Below, piece after piece: positions 9,960 to 21,319 of a stretch of 64,000 nt of DNA. This DNA comes from Ichthyophis bannanicus (lineage: Eukaryota > Chordata > Amphibia > Gymnophiona > Ichthyophiidae), in assembly GCA_033557465.1 (NCBI GenBank), contig CM066044.1, forward strand, positions 197,214,184-197,278,183, in the 5' to 3' direction. The notes under the pieces are model-generated. The model had not been told where the DNA came from and searched no databases. It saw only the letters and a list, made by a program, of their open reading frames with translations. Position numbers and translations under genes: made by a program. The number at the start of each line of letters is the position of its first letter. Positions within the stretch are counted from its first letter, which is position 1.

Positions 9960-11950
9960 TGAAGAAGCAGTCGTGGATGGGCCTGGCTAGGTCTAAGGCA
10001 TAGCCCTGACTGATGACCTCCAAGACCCAGCGATCTGATATGACTTGAGCCTACTCATTCCAAAGAGCTGCAGTCATCCCCCGACCTGCAGCACCACAGA
10101 AGGGGCCCCCTGCCAATCAATGCGAAAAGCGGGATGTGGCAGGGGCCTTTTGAGAGCAGCGTGCACTTCTCGAAAGGAGAGAGAGTGGCCATTAACCCGG
10201 AATAGGAATAGAAGGAAGATGAACGATCCTGGTGGTAGCGCTGCGAATCCAGCATCATGAGATCCAGACTTGGATGATGCCAAAGTAGTGGAGGACAAGT
10301 GCTTAGGCTTCACTTGTCTTCGGACAAGCGCTGGGGTTTGACCTTGCCCAGATCCTTCACCAGCTTCTCCAAATCCTCTCCAAACAGGAGGGGCTTCAAC
10401 GACATGTCGGCTGACTAATTCCACAACCAATGCCAGCGTCGGGCGACGTTTGCAGCTGCCACCCCGCAAGCACCAGTGTGCAGGAGATCATAAAAGGCAT
10501 CCAACAAGAAGGCGGCTACAGACTCTAGGTGAGTGGTGTTCTCCCCTTCTGGTAGTAGATGGATCCAGTGCAGTAAGGCATGGGCTGCAAGTCCCCCACA
10601 GGCAATCCCAAGCAGGACGCAGTGAAGGCCATCTTGAGAAGTCCATCTACTTTCCGGTCCTGTGGGTCACACAAGGCCACCCTGCTTTCTACTGGGATGC
10701 TTGTGTGTTTGGTGATGGCTGTCAGCAAGACGTCCACCTTTGGGTACTGCACTTAGTGCTGCAGATCATCTTGGGACCAAGGATAAATGCGTCCAAGATG
10801 CCTAACCTTCTCGAAGAGTGGTGCTGGGCTTTTCCCAGTCCTCCGACATCAATTGTTGGAGCTCAGCTGGAAAGGGAAAAGCCCACAAAGGAGCCTTGAT
10901 ATCCTTAAGAATAGGTTCAGTGCCTGATTGAGGGGCTGCCATGGTGGCCTCTGGGATACGGAGCTCTGTGGCGACCTGAGCAATCAGTGGCATCACCTCC
11001 TCCCTGCAGAAAAGGCGAACAAGCCAAGCTTCTCTCCTCATCCAAAAGCGGGACCTCTATCCTCTGACCCAAAGCCTCCCACCGATGCCTCAAAATCTGG
11101 AGCACTCTCCTTCCTCTGGGGATTCCAGGTCATCAGAGACCCATGTCAGGCCCTTGCTAAGCTTGGCAACACCCTGAGAAGTGTCCAGTCCAATGGGAGC
11201 CCTTGTGAGCATCACTAGCTTTGACAGCGGGCCGTTCAACGGCCAATGGAGGCACGGGTGCAGACAGCTACTCTTCCAAAGGGACCAAGCATGCCAAAAA
11301 ATGGCAGCAAACCCAGCAGCCTTCGGGAGCACTCCCAGTGCCTCTCCTGCCGCTTTCTCAGAGTCTCCCGCTGCTCTCCCCCACATCAATTGTTCTAGGT
11401 GGCGAGAGAGCAGACAGGAAGTTGGAGCCATGTTCAGAGGCCCCGACACTATCTGCGCTAATGGCCTAGTCAAATCGGCGCCAAGGGATGGCAGCATCAG
11501 TGACTATTCCCCCGGATGTTCTGCACAAACTGAACAAATTTAATCAATCAAGTAGCGATGCATCTTTCTGCACACCAGACTGTGTGGTAATGAAGCGGGT
11601 ATGCTGCAAAGTGTGTGGATCAATCAATCATTGGGCGGGAAATAGGCTGTGAGCGAGCAGGCTGCTGAAGGGCAGAATGGGGGTCAACCATGAGGCACAG
11701 AGCTGCCTCAGAGCAGGGAACTGCCACAGAAGAAGGAACGGAGCGCCCAGCGCAATCCCCAGCCGATCGGTCAGAAGCCCCTGGTTCTCACAGTTGCTGT
11801 CTTCACCACTGCCCAGGAGGAGCTCCTCACTGTCATCTCTTCCTCAAGCCAGGAGAGTCAGTGGGAGGGGGAGGAAAGGAGATGGGAATAGAGGTTGCCT
11901 GTGCCCTTTTGGACTGTGCCCCAGAAGGAGAAGCCCTCATTGAAAATAGC
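9960..11950 (-). pseudogene. DIRS gag-like region, degenerate
   Basis: Decayed minus-strand coding region upstream of the RT. Recognisable by comparison with 29.4-30.6 kb: VLLTAITKHTSIPVES with DPQDRKVDGLLKMAF (near 10620-10720) parallels VLVKAITKKTTILVEG with DLQDRKLEAMLKQSF at 29844-30080; and a LLFGEDLEKLVKDL-type block near 10340-10400 parallels FLLGETLEKLVKDF near 29580. This is the presumed nucleocapsid-like protein. No single frame exceeds about 135 codons. Confidence 0.65.
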
Positions 11951-12194
11951 TAAACACTTTTTTTTTTTTAATCAAAGAGAAACAAAACTGCAGGCTAGGT
12001 AAACCAAAGAGATACTCCGGCAACTGAACTGGCTCTTAGCCAGAAGTTGTCCCCCTCCCTCCCACTAACACAGTCCACCAGACAAGTATTACATATACTC
12101 TCGGGGACTGAATCAGCAGGACTGCCTTCTGTTCACCAATGTTCAGCAGCTGCAGCCTCTAAAAATCCGAGCTGTACTGATGTCCAACCACCTC

Positions 12195-12345
12195 TGCTGA
12201 GACAGAGAAAATATTGTAGAGTGCCCCTAGCTGTACTGAGTATCATACTAGTGGTGATGTCATAACTAGTATTTTCTCTGTCTCATCATCTGCTGGTTGG
12301 GGGTGATTTCCCGTTTGTCTGGACTGGTCTAGTAGGATGATCCAG
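12195..12345. repeat. DIRS right inverted terminal repeat
   Basis: Reverse complement of 7440-7596. The outermost 28 bases (12313-12340) are perfectly complementary to the internal region at 7795-7822. This is the 5' end relative to the minus-strand ORFs, so it should contain the element promoter. Confidence 0.88.
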
Positions 12346-13027
12346 AAGATCTCGCTTTTCCTGGGCTCCTTATCCTTTCTTCCTCTCCTTTGTCACTGCT
12401 GCACATTATGTGCAAACCACACAGAATCTGAAAGGGACATGTTTGAGAGGACCCCTACAGTAGATACATACAATTATAATGTCCAATCAGTGCATTATTC
12501 TTCATTAGCATGTCCATTACCATAATTGCCTAGGCAACTTTACAAAATATTATTGTGGTTGTGATATCCCCATTTACTACATCTTAGGAGGCATAATAAA
12601 TATTTAGTACATAGGGTGAAGTGGTCACCATGTTCTACTATTTAACCACGCAGTCATTGCTCAGAGTTTCACAGTGCACAATATGAATGCATTTGAGGAA
12701 TGTCTGCATATAACTGAATAAATGGGGGTCACTCTGCATACTGCTAATAGTTTTTCATTGCTATGGGCAATCTGCAACCACCAGAGTGGACAGCTTCATT
12801 AATTTGCATTCACAGTTTCCAACAAAAATCAAATTATTTCTAACAGTCTGCATGCACTGGCCAACCCTTTAGAATCTGGTCTTTTCCCACACAGAGGGCC
12901 AGCACCGAAAGGATGCGGGACCCATAGCTGGGCTGCTGGATGGAGGAGGGCCTCCAGGGACAGCCCAGATAGGTGGGTGGCAGAGGGGGATGAGAGTCGT
13001 GCCAGGATAACGGAGGAGGGGTATAAG
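12346..13027. other. no recognisable feature
   Basis: AT-leaning sequence with scattered short ORFs and no terminal repeat, poly(A) or domain motif I can recognise. It separates the DIRS element from the following CR1. Confidence 0.5.
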
Positions 13028-14064
13028 AAACATAGAAACATGATGACAGAAAAAGACCACATGGCCTATCTAGTCTGCCCTTTCATATCAACAACTACAA
13101 CAGTCCACTTTTTACCTTTAGAGATCCTCTGTGTTGGTCCCATGCATTTTTGAATTCAATTACTGTCCTCATCTCTACCACCTCCACTGGGAGACTATTC
13201 CATGGATCCACTACTCTTTCCGTAAAGAAATATTTCCGCATATCACTCCTGAATCTATCTCCCTTCACCCTCATCCCATGTCCCCTCGTAGCAGAACTTG
13301 CTTTCAATTGAAAGAGGCCCTCTCCCTGAACATTTATGCCACGGAGGTATTTAAACATCTCAATCATATCACCTCTATCCGCCTTTCTTCTAAGGTGTAC
13401 ATATTAAGATCCTTAAGTCTGTCCTCATATGCTTTATAATGAAGCCCACTAATCATTTTAGTAGCCACCCTCTGCACCGACTCCATCCTGTTCATATCCT
13501 TTTGAAGGTGCGGTCTCCAGAATTGCACACTATACTCCAAATGAGGTCGCACCAAAGACTTATACAGAGGCATTATCACCTCCTTTTTTCTGCTAGCCAT
13601 TCCTCTCCGTATGCACCCAAGCATCCTTCTAGCTTTTGCTGTCGCCTTTTCTACCTGTTTAGCTACTTTAAGATCATCAGACACAATCACGCCTAGGTCC
13701 CGCTCTTCTTTAGTGGACAAAAGTACTTCACCTCCTATACTGTATTGCTCCCTTGGATTGCTGCAGCCCAAATGCATGACCTTACATTTTTTAACATTAA
13801 ATCCCAGCTGCCAAATTCTAGACCATTCTTCAAGCTTAGCTAGATCCCTCCTCATGTTATCTACCCCTTCCTGGGTGTCTACTCTATTGCATATTTTGGT
13901 ATCATCCGCAAAGAGGCAAACCTTACCCGACAGCCCTTCCGCTATATCACTTACAAAGATGTTAAAAAGAATCGGACCAAGGACAGATCCCTGGGGCACA
14001 CCACTGGTAACATCCTTCTCCTCAGAGCTGCCCCCTTCTTTTCCAGCCAACATCACAAGCAGCA
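13028..14064 (-). pseudogene. CR1-like LINE, RT half
   Basis: 5'-truncated CR1 (-) of the same family as 1458-4662, with 3' terminus AGAAACATAGAAACATGATG at 13028. A long open frame (13364-14064) carries RT motifs intact: GVPQGSVLGPILFNIFVSDI, the catalytic VCLFADDTKIC, a LGFNVKKCKVMHLG primer-grip-like block, and VRPHLEYSVQFWRPHLQKDM. A frame change near 13365 leads into RKYFFTERVVDPWNSLPVEV. Truncation at 14064 removes the N-terminal RT and endonuclease, so it cannot move, but it is the best-preserved RT palm of this family here. Confidence 0.88.
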
Positions 14065-15850
14065 GGAGCCGAAGCACAGCGTGACTTAACCAGCATTGGG
14101 AGCAGGAGCCAAAGTATAGGACACCCTGTACCCGCTACTGCATGAGCACAGGCTTCCAGCTGCCTGTGGGTCCATCATGAGTAGGACGCGCTTACCAGTG
14201 GGAGTCAGAGAACAGGAACTGAAGAGTGGCACACTGGAGAGCAGCACACCATGAGCAGGACTCTCCTACCAGTGGAAGCTGGAGGTCTGTTGGATACACG
14301 ATAGCGCTTCCGGCTTCCTGGGGAGAAGCAGTTGTGGCGGGAGGCTGCACACACGCTGACAAGTTGACTTAAAGAAACAAAACCAAAAACAAAAGGAAAA
14401 GAACTGAAACTGCGGTGGGGCAGGCCACGGCAGCATGGTACGCAGCTGGCCAACAGACCCAGCTCACAGCGCACTAGCCTGCAATGCCTCATCATTGCTC
14501 TCCACTCCCCCCTCCCACATGGCAGAGAAGGGGAGAAGTGACATAGCAGGCATGGATTGCAGCTCACAAGCCTGCCACTCAGTGGGGCATTGGACCCAGC
14601 ATCAGTCTCAGGTACACCGGTCCCCTGGTCCCCCTTCGCATGTAGAAGGAGAGAGAGGAACTGTGGAACCCTGTGAGCAGTGTACCAGGGGGAGTAGCAG
14701 TTTGGCAGGAGAACTGAATACTGCAGAGGGTGCCACAGTGGAGGCGGTCATGGTACCAACACAGGCACAAAAAGGCAAGAGGAACTAATGATGGAGGGGA
14801 CGGCAGGCAGGTGACTAAAAAGGCCAGGATGACTGGGGGATGAACTGGGATGGCTGTCGGAGCAACTGGGAGCAAGCCCAAAACCAGCAAGGGAAAACAG
14901 CACCAGCAACACAGAGAGTGCTGCAGCACTCAACAGCGAGCCCGCACCTGGGCCCAGGTCACATGAGGATGGACAGGGGAACAGTGAGGTGCCCCCGCCA
15001 TGCAGCAGTTATAGGCTGGAGACCCCCAGTGTGCACGACCTCATGAACAAGGTAAGGGCCATGGCTGTAGTATACAGAGTGGGATGCATGCAGGCTCTGC
15101 TGAGTTTTCTTGAGGGAGTACCAGCCACAGGGAAGACTGACACGATGGAGGTGGGTGAGAGCTTGGCGGCCACACAAGGAGAACCAGGACGGAGGAGGGG
15201 CAAGTATGAACAATCTAGATACTTGCTTCAGAATAATGCTGTGGGAAGGGAGGCAGGAAGGAAGGAAGGGTGGGTGTGGGGTTCGGCAACAGCTGGCAAG
15301 TATGAATGGATGTTTGAATGATGGAAGGATGGGAATGAGGGTGGAATGGCTGGCTAAATTCAGGGACCCCAGCCAGGTGAAGTTGGCGAGTCAGGGAGTG
15401 AAGCGATTGTGACGGCAACTCAGGGGTGGAGGGAGTAGGGGAAGGGAGGGCGGAACCTGGCAGGCACGAAAGGGCTCAGCTGAGATAGGAAGGACATCGA
15501 CCTGTGGATCTGGCGGATGACCCAGTGGCAAAGGGGCAACAGAGCATTCGGGGCCCCATTGGTGGATTGGCCGGGAAAAGGCACAGGACTGCAATTGCTG
15601 TTTTGAGGGGATAGCAAGCCCAGTGCCAGCAAGAACAGCAGTGACCCCTGTCCACTCATCCTCTCCATCGCATGTGTATAGGTTGTACAAAGGGGGCGGG
15701 GGGGGGGGACCTGCAGACTTAACAATGCATGCAAATAGAGACATGTCTGTGCTATATGTGGGGAAGGACACCCTCAGGTTAGATGCGGAAAGAGGCAGGG
15801 GGAGACCTCCAGCATATGCGATGAGGCCGGTGGCCTGGGGCTAGCCACGG
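14065..15850 (+). other. possible Ngaro 5' region / gag-like sequence
   Basis: GC-rich sequence with several short plus-strand ORFs (for example 14435-14788) and imperfect internal repeats (AGCAGGAGCC and TACCAGTGG units between 14095 and 14280). Its position just upstream of the RT fits a gag-like ORF1, but I recognise no zinc knuckle or other signature. A G-run at 15693-15708 breaks any frame. Confidence 0.35.
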
Positions 15851-15899
15851 CATCCATCAATATCGGGGCCCTGCGGAAGAATTTGATGGGATATGGCAA

Positions 15900-16720
15900 A
15901 CACAAATGTTATTAAACTGTTTTACACAAGGTTTTGGGATTCCGTACAAGGGCCCACTGGGTCCACTAGTGGTGTGAAACTTACAATCTGCTCTGGAGTG
16001 AACGAGGATGGAGCAAAGGAAAATTGATAAGGAGCAGAGGCTGGGCAGGATTGCAGGACCCTTTGAGAGAGCAGGCTTATCCCTGATCTGATACTATCAC
16101 TGTTGGGCCTGGTCCCAAAGAAGGAGCCGGGGGAGTACCGGTTCATACACAACTTGTCATACCCAGACAGTGATTCAGTAAATGACCATTTGGACCCGGC
16201 TGCCTACTCCATGAAGTATGCCTCCATGGACCAGGTCCAGGAGTTGCTCCGGGACCTAAGGGGAGGAGGCATAGTTGGCGAAGACTGATGTGGAGGCGGC
16301 TTTCAAATTGCTGCCGATACATCCTGATGGCTTTCATCTGCTAGAATTCCATTTCGGTGGACGGTATTATTGGTTGTGCCCATATCCTGCATCTATTTTG
16401 AGGAGTTCAGCTCCACCATACAATGGATGGTTGAGCAGCAGATAGGCTGGGGCAAACTCATAGACTACCTGGACAATTTTTTGATTCTGGCGGGGGACAA
16501 GCAGGGTTGCCAGTGCAACAAACAAATTACAAATGAAGGCAGAAGAGCTAGGGGTCCCACTCACAGACAAGAAGACAGAAGGGTCTATAAAACAGCTGTC
16601 TTTCCTGCGGATTGAAACTGACACTAAAGAAATGGTGACACACCTGCTGGCGGCCTTGAAGGCTGCGATCCAATCGTCTGTTGCTGCAAAGATTACATAC
16701 TGCAAGTGCAGTCTCTGATA
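15900..16720 (+). pseudogene. Ngaro reverse transcriptase N-terminal and palm part
   Basis: Recognisable blocks in shifting frames: LGLVPKKEPGEYRFIHNLSY (near 16100), SVNDHLDPAAYSMKYASMDQ, a decayed KTDVESAFRLLP region (near 16285-16320), CIYFEEFSSTIQWMVEQQ (near 16390), and LIDYLDNFLILAG (near 16460), where the catalytic YLDD has become YLDN. The motif set is that of Ngaro/DIRS RTs. The lost aspartate and the frame changes mean no polymerase activity. Confidence 0.8.
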
Positions 16721-17377
16721 GGCCATTTGAACTTCGCTTGTCGGGTGACACCCATGGGTAGGGCATTCATACGGCAGCTAGCAGATTCCACAAAGGAGGT
16801 CTGCAGGAGACACCACTTCATTAGGGTCACCGCCCCGATGAGGGAGGACCTGGCAATGTGGCAGCAGTTCCTGCTACAGTACGATCTGGAGATCTGGAGG
16901 GAGCCCCCCATTTGCAACAGGAACTTGGAGTTATTTACAGATGCAGCAGGAGGGGTAGGCTTCAGGATTTATTTCAGGGGACAGTGGTACCAGGAGAGGT
17001 GGCCAGCAGAATGGCACAAATTCAGAATAACCAACGATATCATGTTCCTTGAGATGTTTCCAATCATGGATGCCATGACCATATGAAAGCCACAACTTGC
17101 CAACAGAAGGATAGTTTTCTATTCTGACAACTCGGCAGTGTTCACCATCAATAAGCAATCAGCATGTGCGGATAGAGTGATGAGGTTAGTCAGGAAGTTG
17201 GTGTTGCTGAGCCTGAAATTGAATGCGTTTATCACGGCCAGTCACATGGCAGGGGAGGGCAATGAGATAGCCGACATTTTTTCTCATTTCCAGCTACAAG
17301 GCTTCAGGCAGCTCACCCCAAATGCAGTGCCCAAAGCAGCACATATGCCTGAGGAGATGTGGACCTTTGGATGCTGA
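16706..17377 (+). pseudogene. Ngaro RT thumb and RNase H part
   Basis: An open stretch starts with SLIGHLNFACRVTPMGRAFI, followed by LFTDAAGGVGFRIYFRGQW (first RNase H aspartate), then after a stop VFYSDNSAVFTINKQSA (near 17117) and GEGNEIADIFSHFQLQGF (near 17255), which is the terminal RNase H aspartate block. It would degrade RNA from the cDNA hybrid. It is interrupted by stops near 17085 and 17376. Confidence 0.8.
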
Positions 17378-17383
17378 GCACTG

Positions 17384-17880
17384 GCAGAATGCCGATGGCA
17401 TTGCTGTCACCCAGTACCTGGAAGGCTTACTTGAGAGCCTGGGGCTACATCATGCATGGGGTGACCACCAGGCAGAAGGAACCTTGAGCACGCAGGCCAA
17501 GCTGATGCTGGCAGGCGTATCCTTCTTCCTCAAGTTGGGGGGAGAGGGAACAGGGATATGATGTTCATGGTTAGGAAGGTGCTGGAGGGCTGGGGAAGCC
17601 ACACCACGGCATGTCAGTCACAGGCCGGTTACCCTGCCTGAGGACAGCAGATATTCCCAGGGATGGGTTCACAGAAAAACTGTTCATGCTGGCTATATTG
17701 CTGCTGATCTTTGGTGCCTTCCAGATGAGCGAGATCCTGCCTTGGTCCATTTCGGACACGGCAGGCACCTCTATGCGGGTGGAGGATGTTGCCTTAGTAG
17801 AGGACAGGGTGCTCCTGTTCCTGGTCCGGTCTAAGATAGACAGCTTGGGAAGGAGAGAACAGTATGGCTGAACACCACAG
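17384..17880 (+). pseudogene. Ngaro tyrosine recombinase, N-terminal part
   Basis: Starts with a SAM-like helical domain (VTQYLEGLLESLGLHHAWGD near 17410) and runs into the catalytic core LLLIFGAFQMSEILPW (near 17700), SDTAGTSMRVEDVALVEDRV and LLFLVRSKIDSLGRREQY (near 17820). The first catalytic arginine, in a GAFRxSEL-type box, has become glutamine. The gene is cut at about 17883 by the CR1 insertion and continues at 21026. Confidence 0.78.
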
Positions 17881-18055
17881 CAGTGAACATAAGAACATAA
17901 GATATGCCATACTGGGTCAGTTCAAGGTCCATCAAGCCCAGTATCCTGTTTCCAACAGTGGCCAATCTAGGTCATACGTACCTAGCAGTTTCCCCAAAAT
18001 TCACAGGTTCTGCAATGCTTGTACTGGGTCAAGCATTGATATCCTGGGTCCCTTC

Positions 18056-20132
18056 TTAATAATGGTTTATGGACCTTTCCTCCAGGAACTTGTCCAAACC
18101 TTTTTTAAACCCAGCTACACTAACAGCCTTTACTACATCCTCCGGTAACAAATTCCAGAGTTTGATTACACGTTGAGTGAAAAAATATTTTCTTTTATTA
18201 GTCTTAAATAGTTTACCCTGTAGCTTCATTGCATGTCCCCTAGTCTTTCTATATTCTGATAACGTAAACAATCGATCTACGTTTACCCATTCCACTCCGT
18301 TCATTAATTTATAGACTTCTATCATATCTCCTCTCAGCCGTCTCTTTTCCAGGTTAAAGAGCCCTAACCTTTTTAGCCTTTCTTCATAGGAGTATCCTTC
18401 CATCCCCTTTACCATTTTGGTGGCTCTTCTCTGAACCTTTTCTAATAACGCTATATCCTTTTTAAGATACGGCGACCAGAATTGCACACAATATTCAAGG
18501 TACGGTCTCACCATGGAACGATATAGAGGCATTATAATATCTTTTGTTTTATTTTCCATTCCTTTCCTTATGATACCTAGCATTCTATTTGCTCTCTTGG
18601 CTGCCGCTGCACACTGGGCCGAGGGTTTTAACATGTTATCCATAATGACGCCTAAATCTTTTTCCTGGGTGGTGGTTCCCAATGTGGAACCTTGCATTGT
18701 GTAACCATAGTTTGGGTTGTTCTTCCCTAGGTGCATAACTTTGCACTTGTCCACATTAAATTTCATCTGCCATTTTGATGCCCAGTCTTCCAATTTATCA
18801 AGATCCTCTTGCAATTTTCCACAATCCTCTTGGGTTTTAACAACTTTAAATAGTTTTGTGTCATTGCAAATTTGATAACCTCACTCGTTATTCCACTTTC
18901 CAGGTCATTTATGAATATATCAAAAAGCAGCGGACCCAGCACAGATCCCTGGGGTGCACCACTATTCACCTTCCTCCATTGGGAAAACTGGCCATTTAGC
19001 CCAACCCTCTGCTTTCTATCTTTTAACCAGTTCCCGATCCACAGTAGTACACTGCCTCCTATCCCATGACTCTTTAGTTTTGCCAAAAGTCTCTGATGGA
19101 GGGACCTTGTCAAAGGCTTTCTGAAAGTCCAGATACACTATATCAACCGACTCACCTTTGTCCACCTGTTTATTCACACCTTCAAAAAAACATAACAGAT
19201 TAGTAAGACAAGATCTTCCTTGTCTAAAGCCATGTTGGCTGTCTCCCATTAGGCCATGACTATCTACATGCTGAGTAATTTTATTCTTTATGATGGTTTC
19301 TACCATTTTTCCCGGTACTGACATCAGGCTCACCGGTCTGTAGTTTCCCGGATCACCCCTCGAACCCTTTTTAAAAATTGGTGTTACATTGGCGCTCCTC
19401 TAGTCTTCAGGTATTAGAGATGATTTTAATGATAGTTCACAGATTACTAATAGTAGGTCTGCAATCTCATATTTCAGTTCTTTCAACACCCTTGGATGTA
19501 TACCATCCAGCCCAGGTGATTTGCTACTCTTCAGTTTATCTAATAGTTGTAATACATCTTTCCGATGTATCGATATTTCCTTCAGTTCTTCCGCACCTTT
19601 AAATACCACTTCAGTCATGGGTAACATCCCTACATCTTCCTCAGTAAAGACCGAAGCAAAGAATTCATTCAGTCTCTACGCTATCGCCTTGTCACCTCTT
19701 ACTGCCCCTTTAACTCCTCTATCATCTAATGGATCAACTGACTCTCTCAAAGGTTTTTTGCTACGAATGTACTTGAAAAAAATCTTTATTTCGCGTTTTT
19801 GCTTCCGCAGCAAGCTTCTTCTCAAATTCTCCCTTTGCCTGCTTTATCAATGCCTTGCATTTGACTTGCCAGTGCTTGTGCTGTTTCCAGGTTTCGTCAT
19901 TTGACTCTTTTTTCCATTTCCTGAAAGATGCTATTTTGGCAACAACAGCCTCTCTGACCTCACCTTTAAGCCATGCTGGCAGTTTTTTTGACCGACTTCC
20001 ACTTTTCTTAAAGCGTGGAATACAGCTGGTCTGGGCTTCCAAGATAGTATTTTTCAACAACACCCAAGCTTGATGTAAGTCTTTAACCTTTGCAACCGCT
20101 CCTTTTAGTTTTTTCTTAAGTATTTTCCTCAT
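18056..20132 (-). pseudogene. CR1 reverse transcriptase (second family), frameshifted
   Basis: Linker ORF 19761-20132 (SRSKKLPAWLKGEVREAVVA), then RT pieces: DKLKSSKSPGLDGIHPRVLK (near 19545), MSLMSVPGKMVETIIKNKI with DSQHGFRQGRSCLTNLLCFF and VDIVYLDFQKAFDKV (19016-19333), GAPQGSVLGPLLFDIFINDL (near 18950), and a C-terminal frame 18056-18814 with MKFNVDKCKVMHLGKNN and VRPYLEYCVQFWSPYLKKDI. The FADD region near 18860-18885 is damaged (KFAMTQNYLKLL), so polymerase activity is lost. Confidence 0.85.
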
Positions 20133-20157
20133 TTTATCATAGTCTCCCTTTCGAAAG

Positions 20158-21021
20158 TTAAAAGGTAGTACTGTGGGATTTCCTTACTATCCCTCCTCCA
20201 CTAATTAAATCAAAGGCGATCATGCTATGATCACTATTGCCAAGTGGCCCCAACACCCTTATCTCTTGCACTAGATCTGGTGTTCCACTAAGGACTAGGT
20301 CTAATATGGCTTCCCCTCTGGTCGGTTCATGAACCAGTTGCTCCAAGAAGCAGTCATTTATGTCATCTAGGAACTTTATCTCCCTAGCATGTCCTGCTGT
20401 GACACTGACCCAGTCGATACCGGGGTAATTGAAATCACCCATTATTATTACTGCGCTGTAACTTTTGTTAGCTTCCTTGATTTCTTTGAGCATTTCATCA
20501 TCCATTTGTTCATTCTGGCCAGGCGGTCGATAGTACACTCCCACTGCCATCGCCTTCCCCTTTTTACATGGAATTTCAATCCATAGAGATTCTACAGCAA
20601 ATTTTGTTTCCTGCAAAACTTTAATCCTTTCTGACTCAATGCCCTCTCTAACATAGAGCGCAACCCCTCCACTAATTTGATCAGCTCTATCATTACGATA
20701 TAGTTTGTACCCAGGTATCACAGTGTCCCACTGGTTGTCCTCCTTCCACCATGTCTCTGATATTCCAATCAAATCTAACCTCTCATTTAGTGCTATATAT
20801 TCTAACTCTCCTATCTTATTTTTTAGACTTCTAGCATTTGTATACAAGCATTTTAGAGACTGTATTTTATTCATATTAATTTGGCTATTGGTAGACATGG
20901 GTAATTTGGGATCTTTAAGCTCTGTCTGCTCCATACTCGAGGGCATTTGGGCTACTTTACTCTTTTTTGGAACCTCTCTGCTTTTGGTAGCATTCTTCAA
21001 GGATACATTCTTCCGAATCAT
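20158..21021 (-). CDS. CR1 endonuclease (second family), open frame
   Basis: An open frame of up to 287 codons encodes the element's target-nicking endonuclease. Domain motifs in order: LKCLYTNARSLKNKIGELEY (metal-binding Asn), LIGISETWWKEDNQWDTVIP (Glu), GGVALYVREGIE, AMAVGVYYRPPGQNEQM, AVIIMGDFNYPGIDWVSV (Asp/Asn pair), HEPTRGEAILDLVLSG and GPLGNSDHSMIAFDL (SDH catalytic His). All catalytic positions that I can check are present. The downstream RT is broken, so this copy is not autonomous. The upstream start is uncertain because ORF1 is absent. Confidence 0.85.
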   Translation of the reverse strand: MIRKNVSLKNATKSREVPKKSKVAQMPSSMEQTELKDPKLPMSTNSQINMNKIQSLKCLYTNARSLKNKIGELEYIALNERLDLIGISETWWKEDNQWDTVIPGYKLYRNDRADQISGGVALYVREGIESERIKVLQETKFAVESLWIEIPCKKGKAMAVGVYYRPPGQNEQMDDEMLKEIKEANKSYSAVIIMGDFNYPGIDWVSVTAGHAREIKFLDDINDCFLEQLVHEPTRGEAILDLVLSGTPDLVQEIRVLGPLGNSDHSMIAFDLISGGGIVRKSHSTTF

Positions 21022-21025
21022 CCAC

Positions 21026-21310
21026 AGGATCTTTGCCCAGTGTCTACCCTATACGAGTACATGCAGGTGCACCCACCGATAGGGGGACCCTTGCTGCAGC
21101 ACCTGAACGGGTTGTTTATCCCAGTATCAGTTTAGGGCCATGTGGCTGAGGGCTGTAGCAGAGGAGGGGTTCGAGCTTACTGGACTTACCCTTCAGAATA
21201 GGTGCGGCAACCACAGTGCACAACTTGAGCTTTCCGGCGGGTCAAATACAGGCAATCAGGAAATGGGCTTCATATAGGTACAAGCTATACATTCAGCAGT
21301 GACAGCAGCT
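21026..21310 (+). pseudogene. Ngaro tyrosine recombinase, C-terminal part
   Basis: Continuation of 17384-17880 after the CR1. DLCPVSTLYEYMQVHPPIGG and PLLQHLNGLFIPVSV lie near 21030-21135. Then, after a stop and frame changes, FRIGAATTVHNLSFPAGQIQ (near 21197) and IRKWASYRYKLYIQQ (near 21257) carry the second arginine and the catalytic tyrosine. This is the part that would form the covalent link to DNA. It is not translatable as one piece. Confidence 0.78.
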
Positions 21311-21319
21311 AGCTAATGC

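Larger units (their letters stand above)
7434..12345 (-). mobile_element. DIRS-like retrotransposon with complete termini
   Basis: A 4.9-kb element with the hallmark architecture of the DIRS order. It has inverted terminal repeats of about 150 bp (7440-7596 and 12195-12345), an internal complementary region (7727-7822) that carries the complement of both outer ends side by side, and minus-strand remnants in the order gag, RT-RNase H, tyrosine recombinase. DIRS elements replicate through a circular intermediate whose closure uses that internal region, and integrate with a tyrosine recombinase, so no target duplication is expected. All ORFs contain stops and frameshifts. Confidence 0.87.
17884..21025 (-). 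mobile_element. CR1 LINE of a second family, inserted in Ngaro
   Basis: A 3.1-kb CR1 on the minus strand. Its 3' end at 17884 carries a short tail repeat (GAACATAAGAACATAAG on the plus strand), as CR1 elements typically do. It contains an intact-looking endonuclease ORF (20158-21021) and a broken RT (18056-20132). The recombinase ORF of the host Ngaro stops at 17880 and resumes at about 21026, which proves the insertion. It is clearly distinct in sequence from the family at 1458-4662 (KRATKMVKGMEGYSYEERL versus QRVATKMVSGLHYKAYEDRL). Confidence 0.92.
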
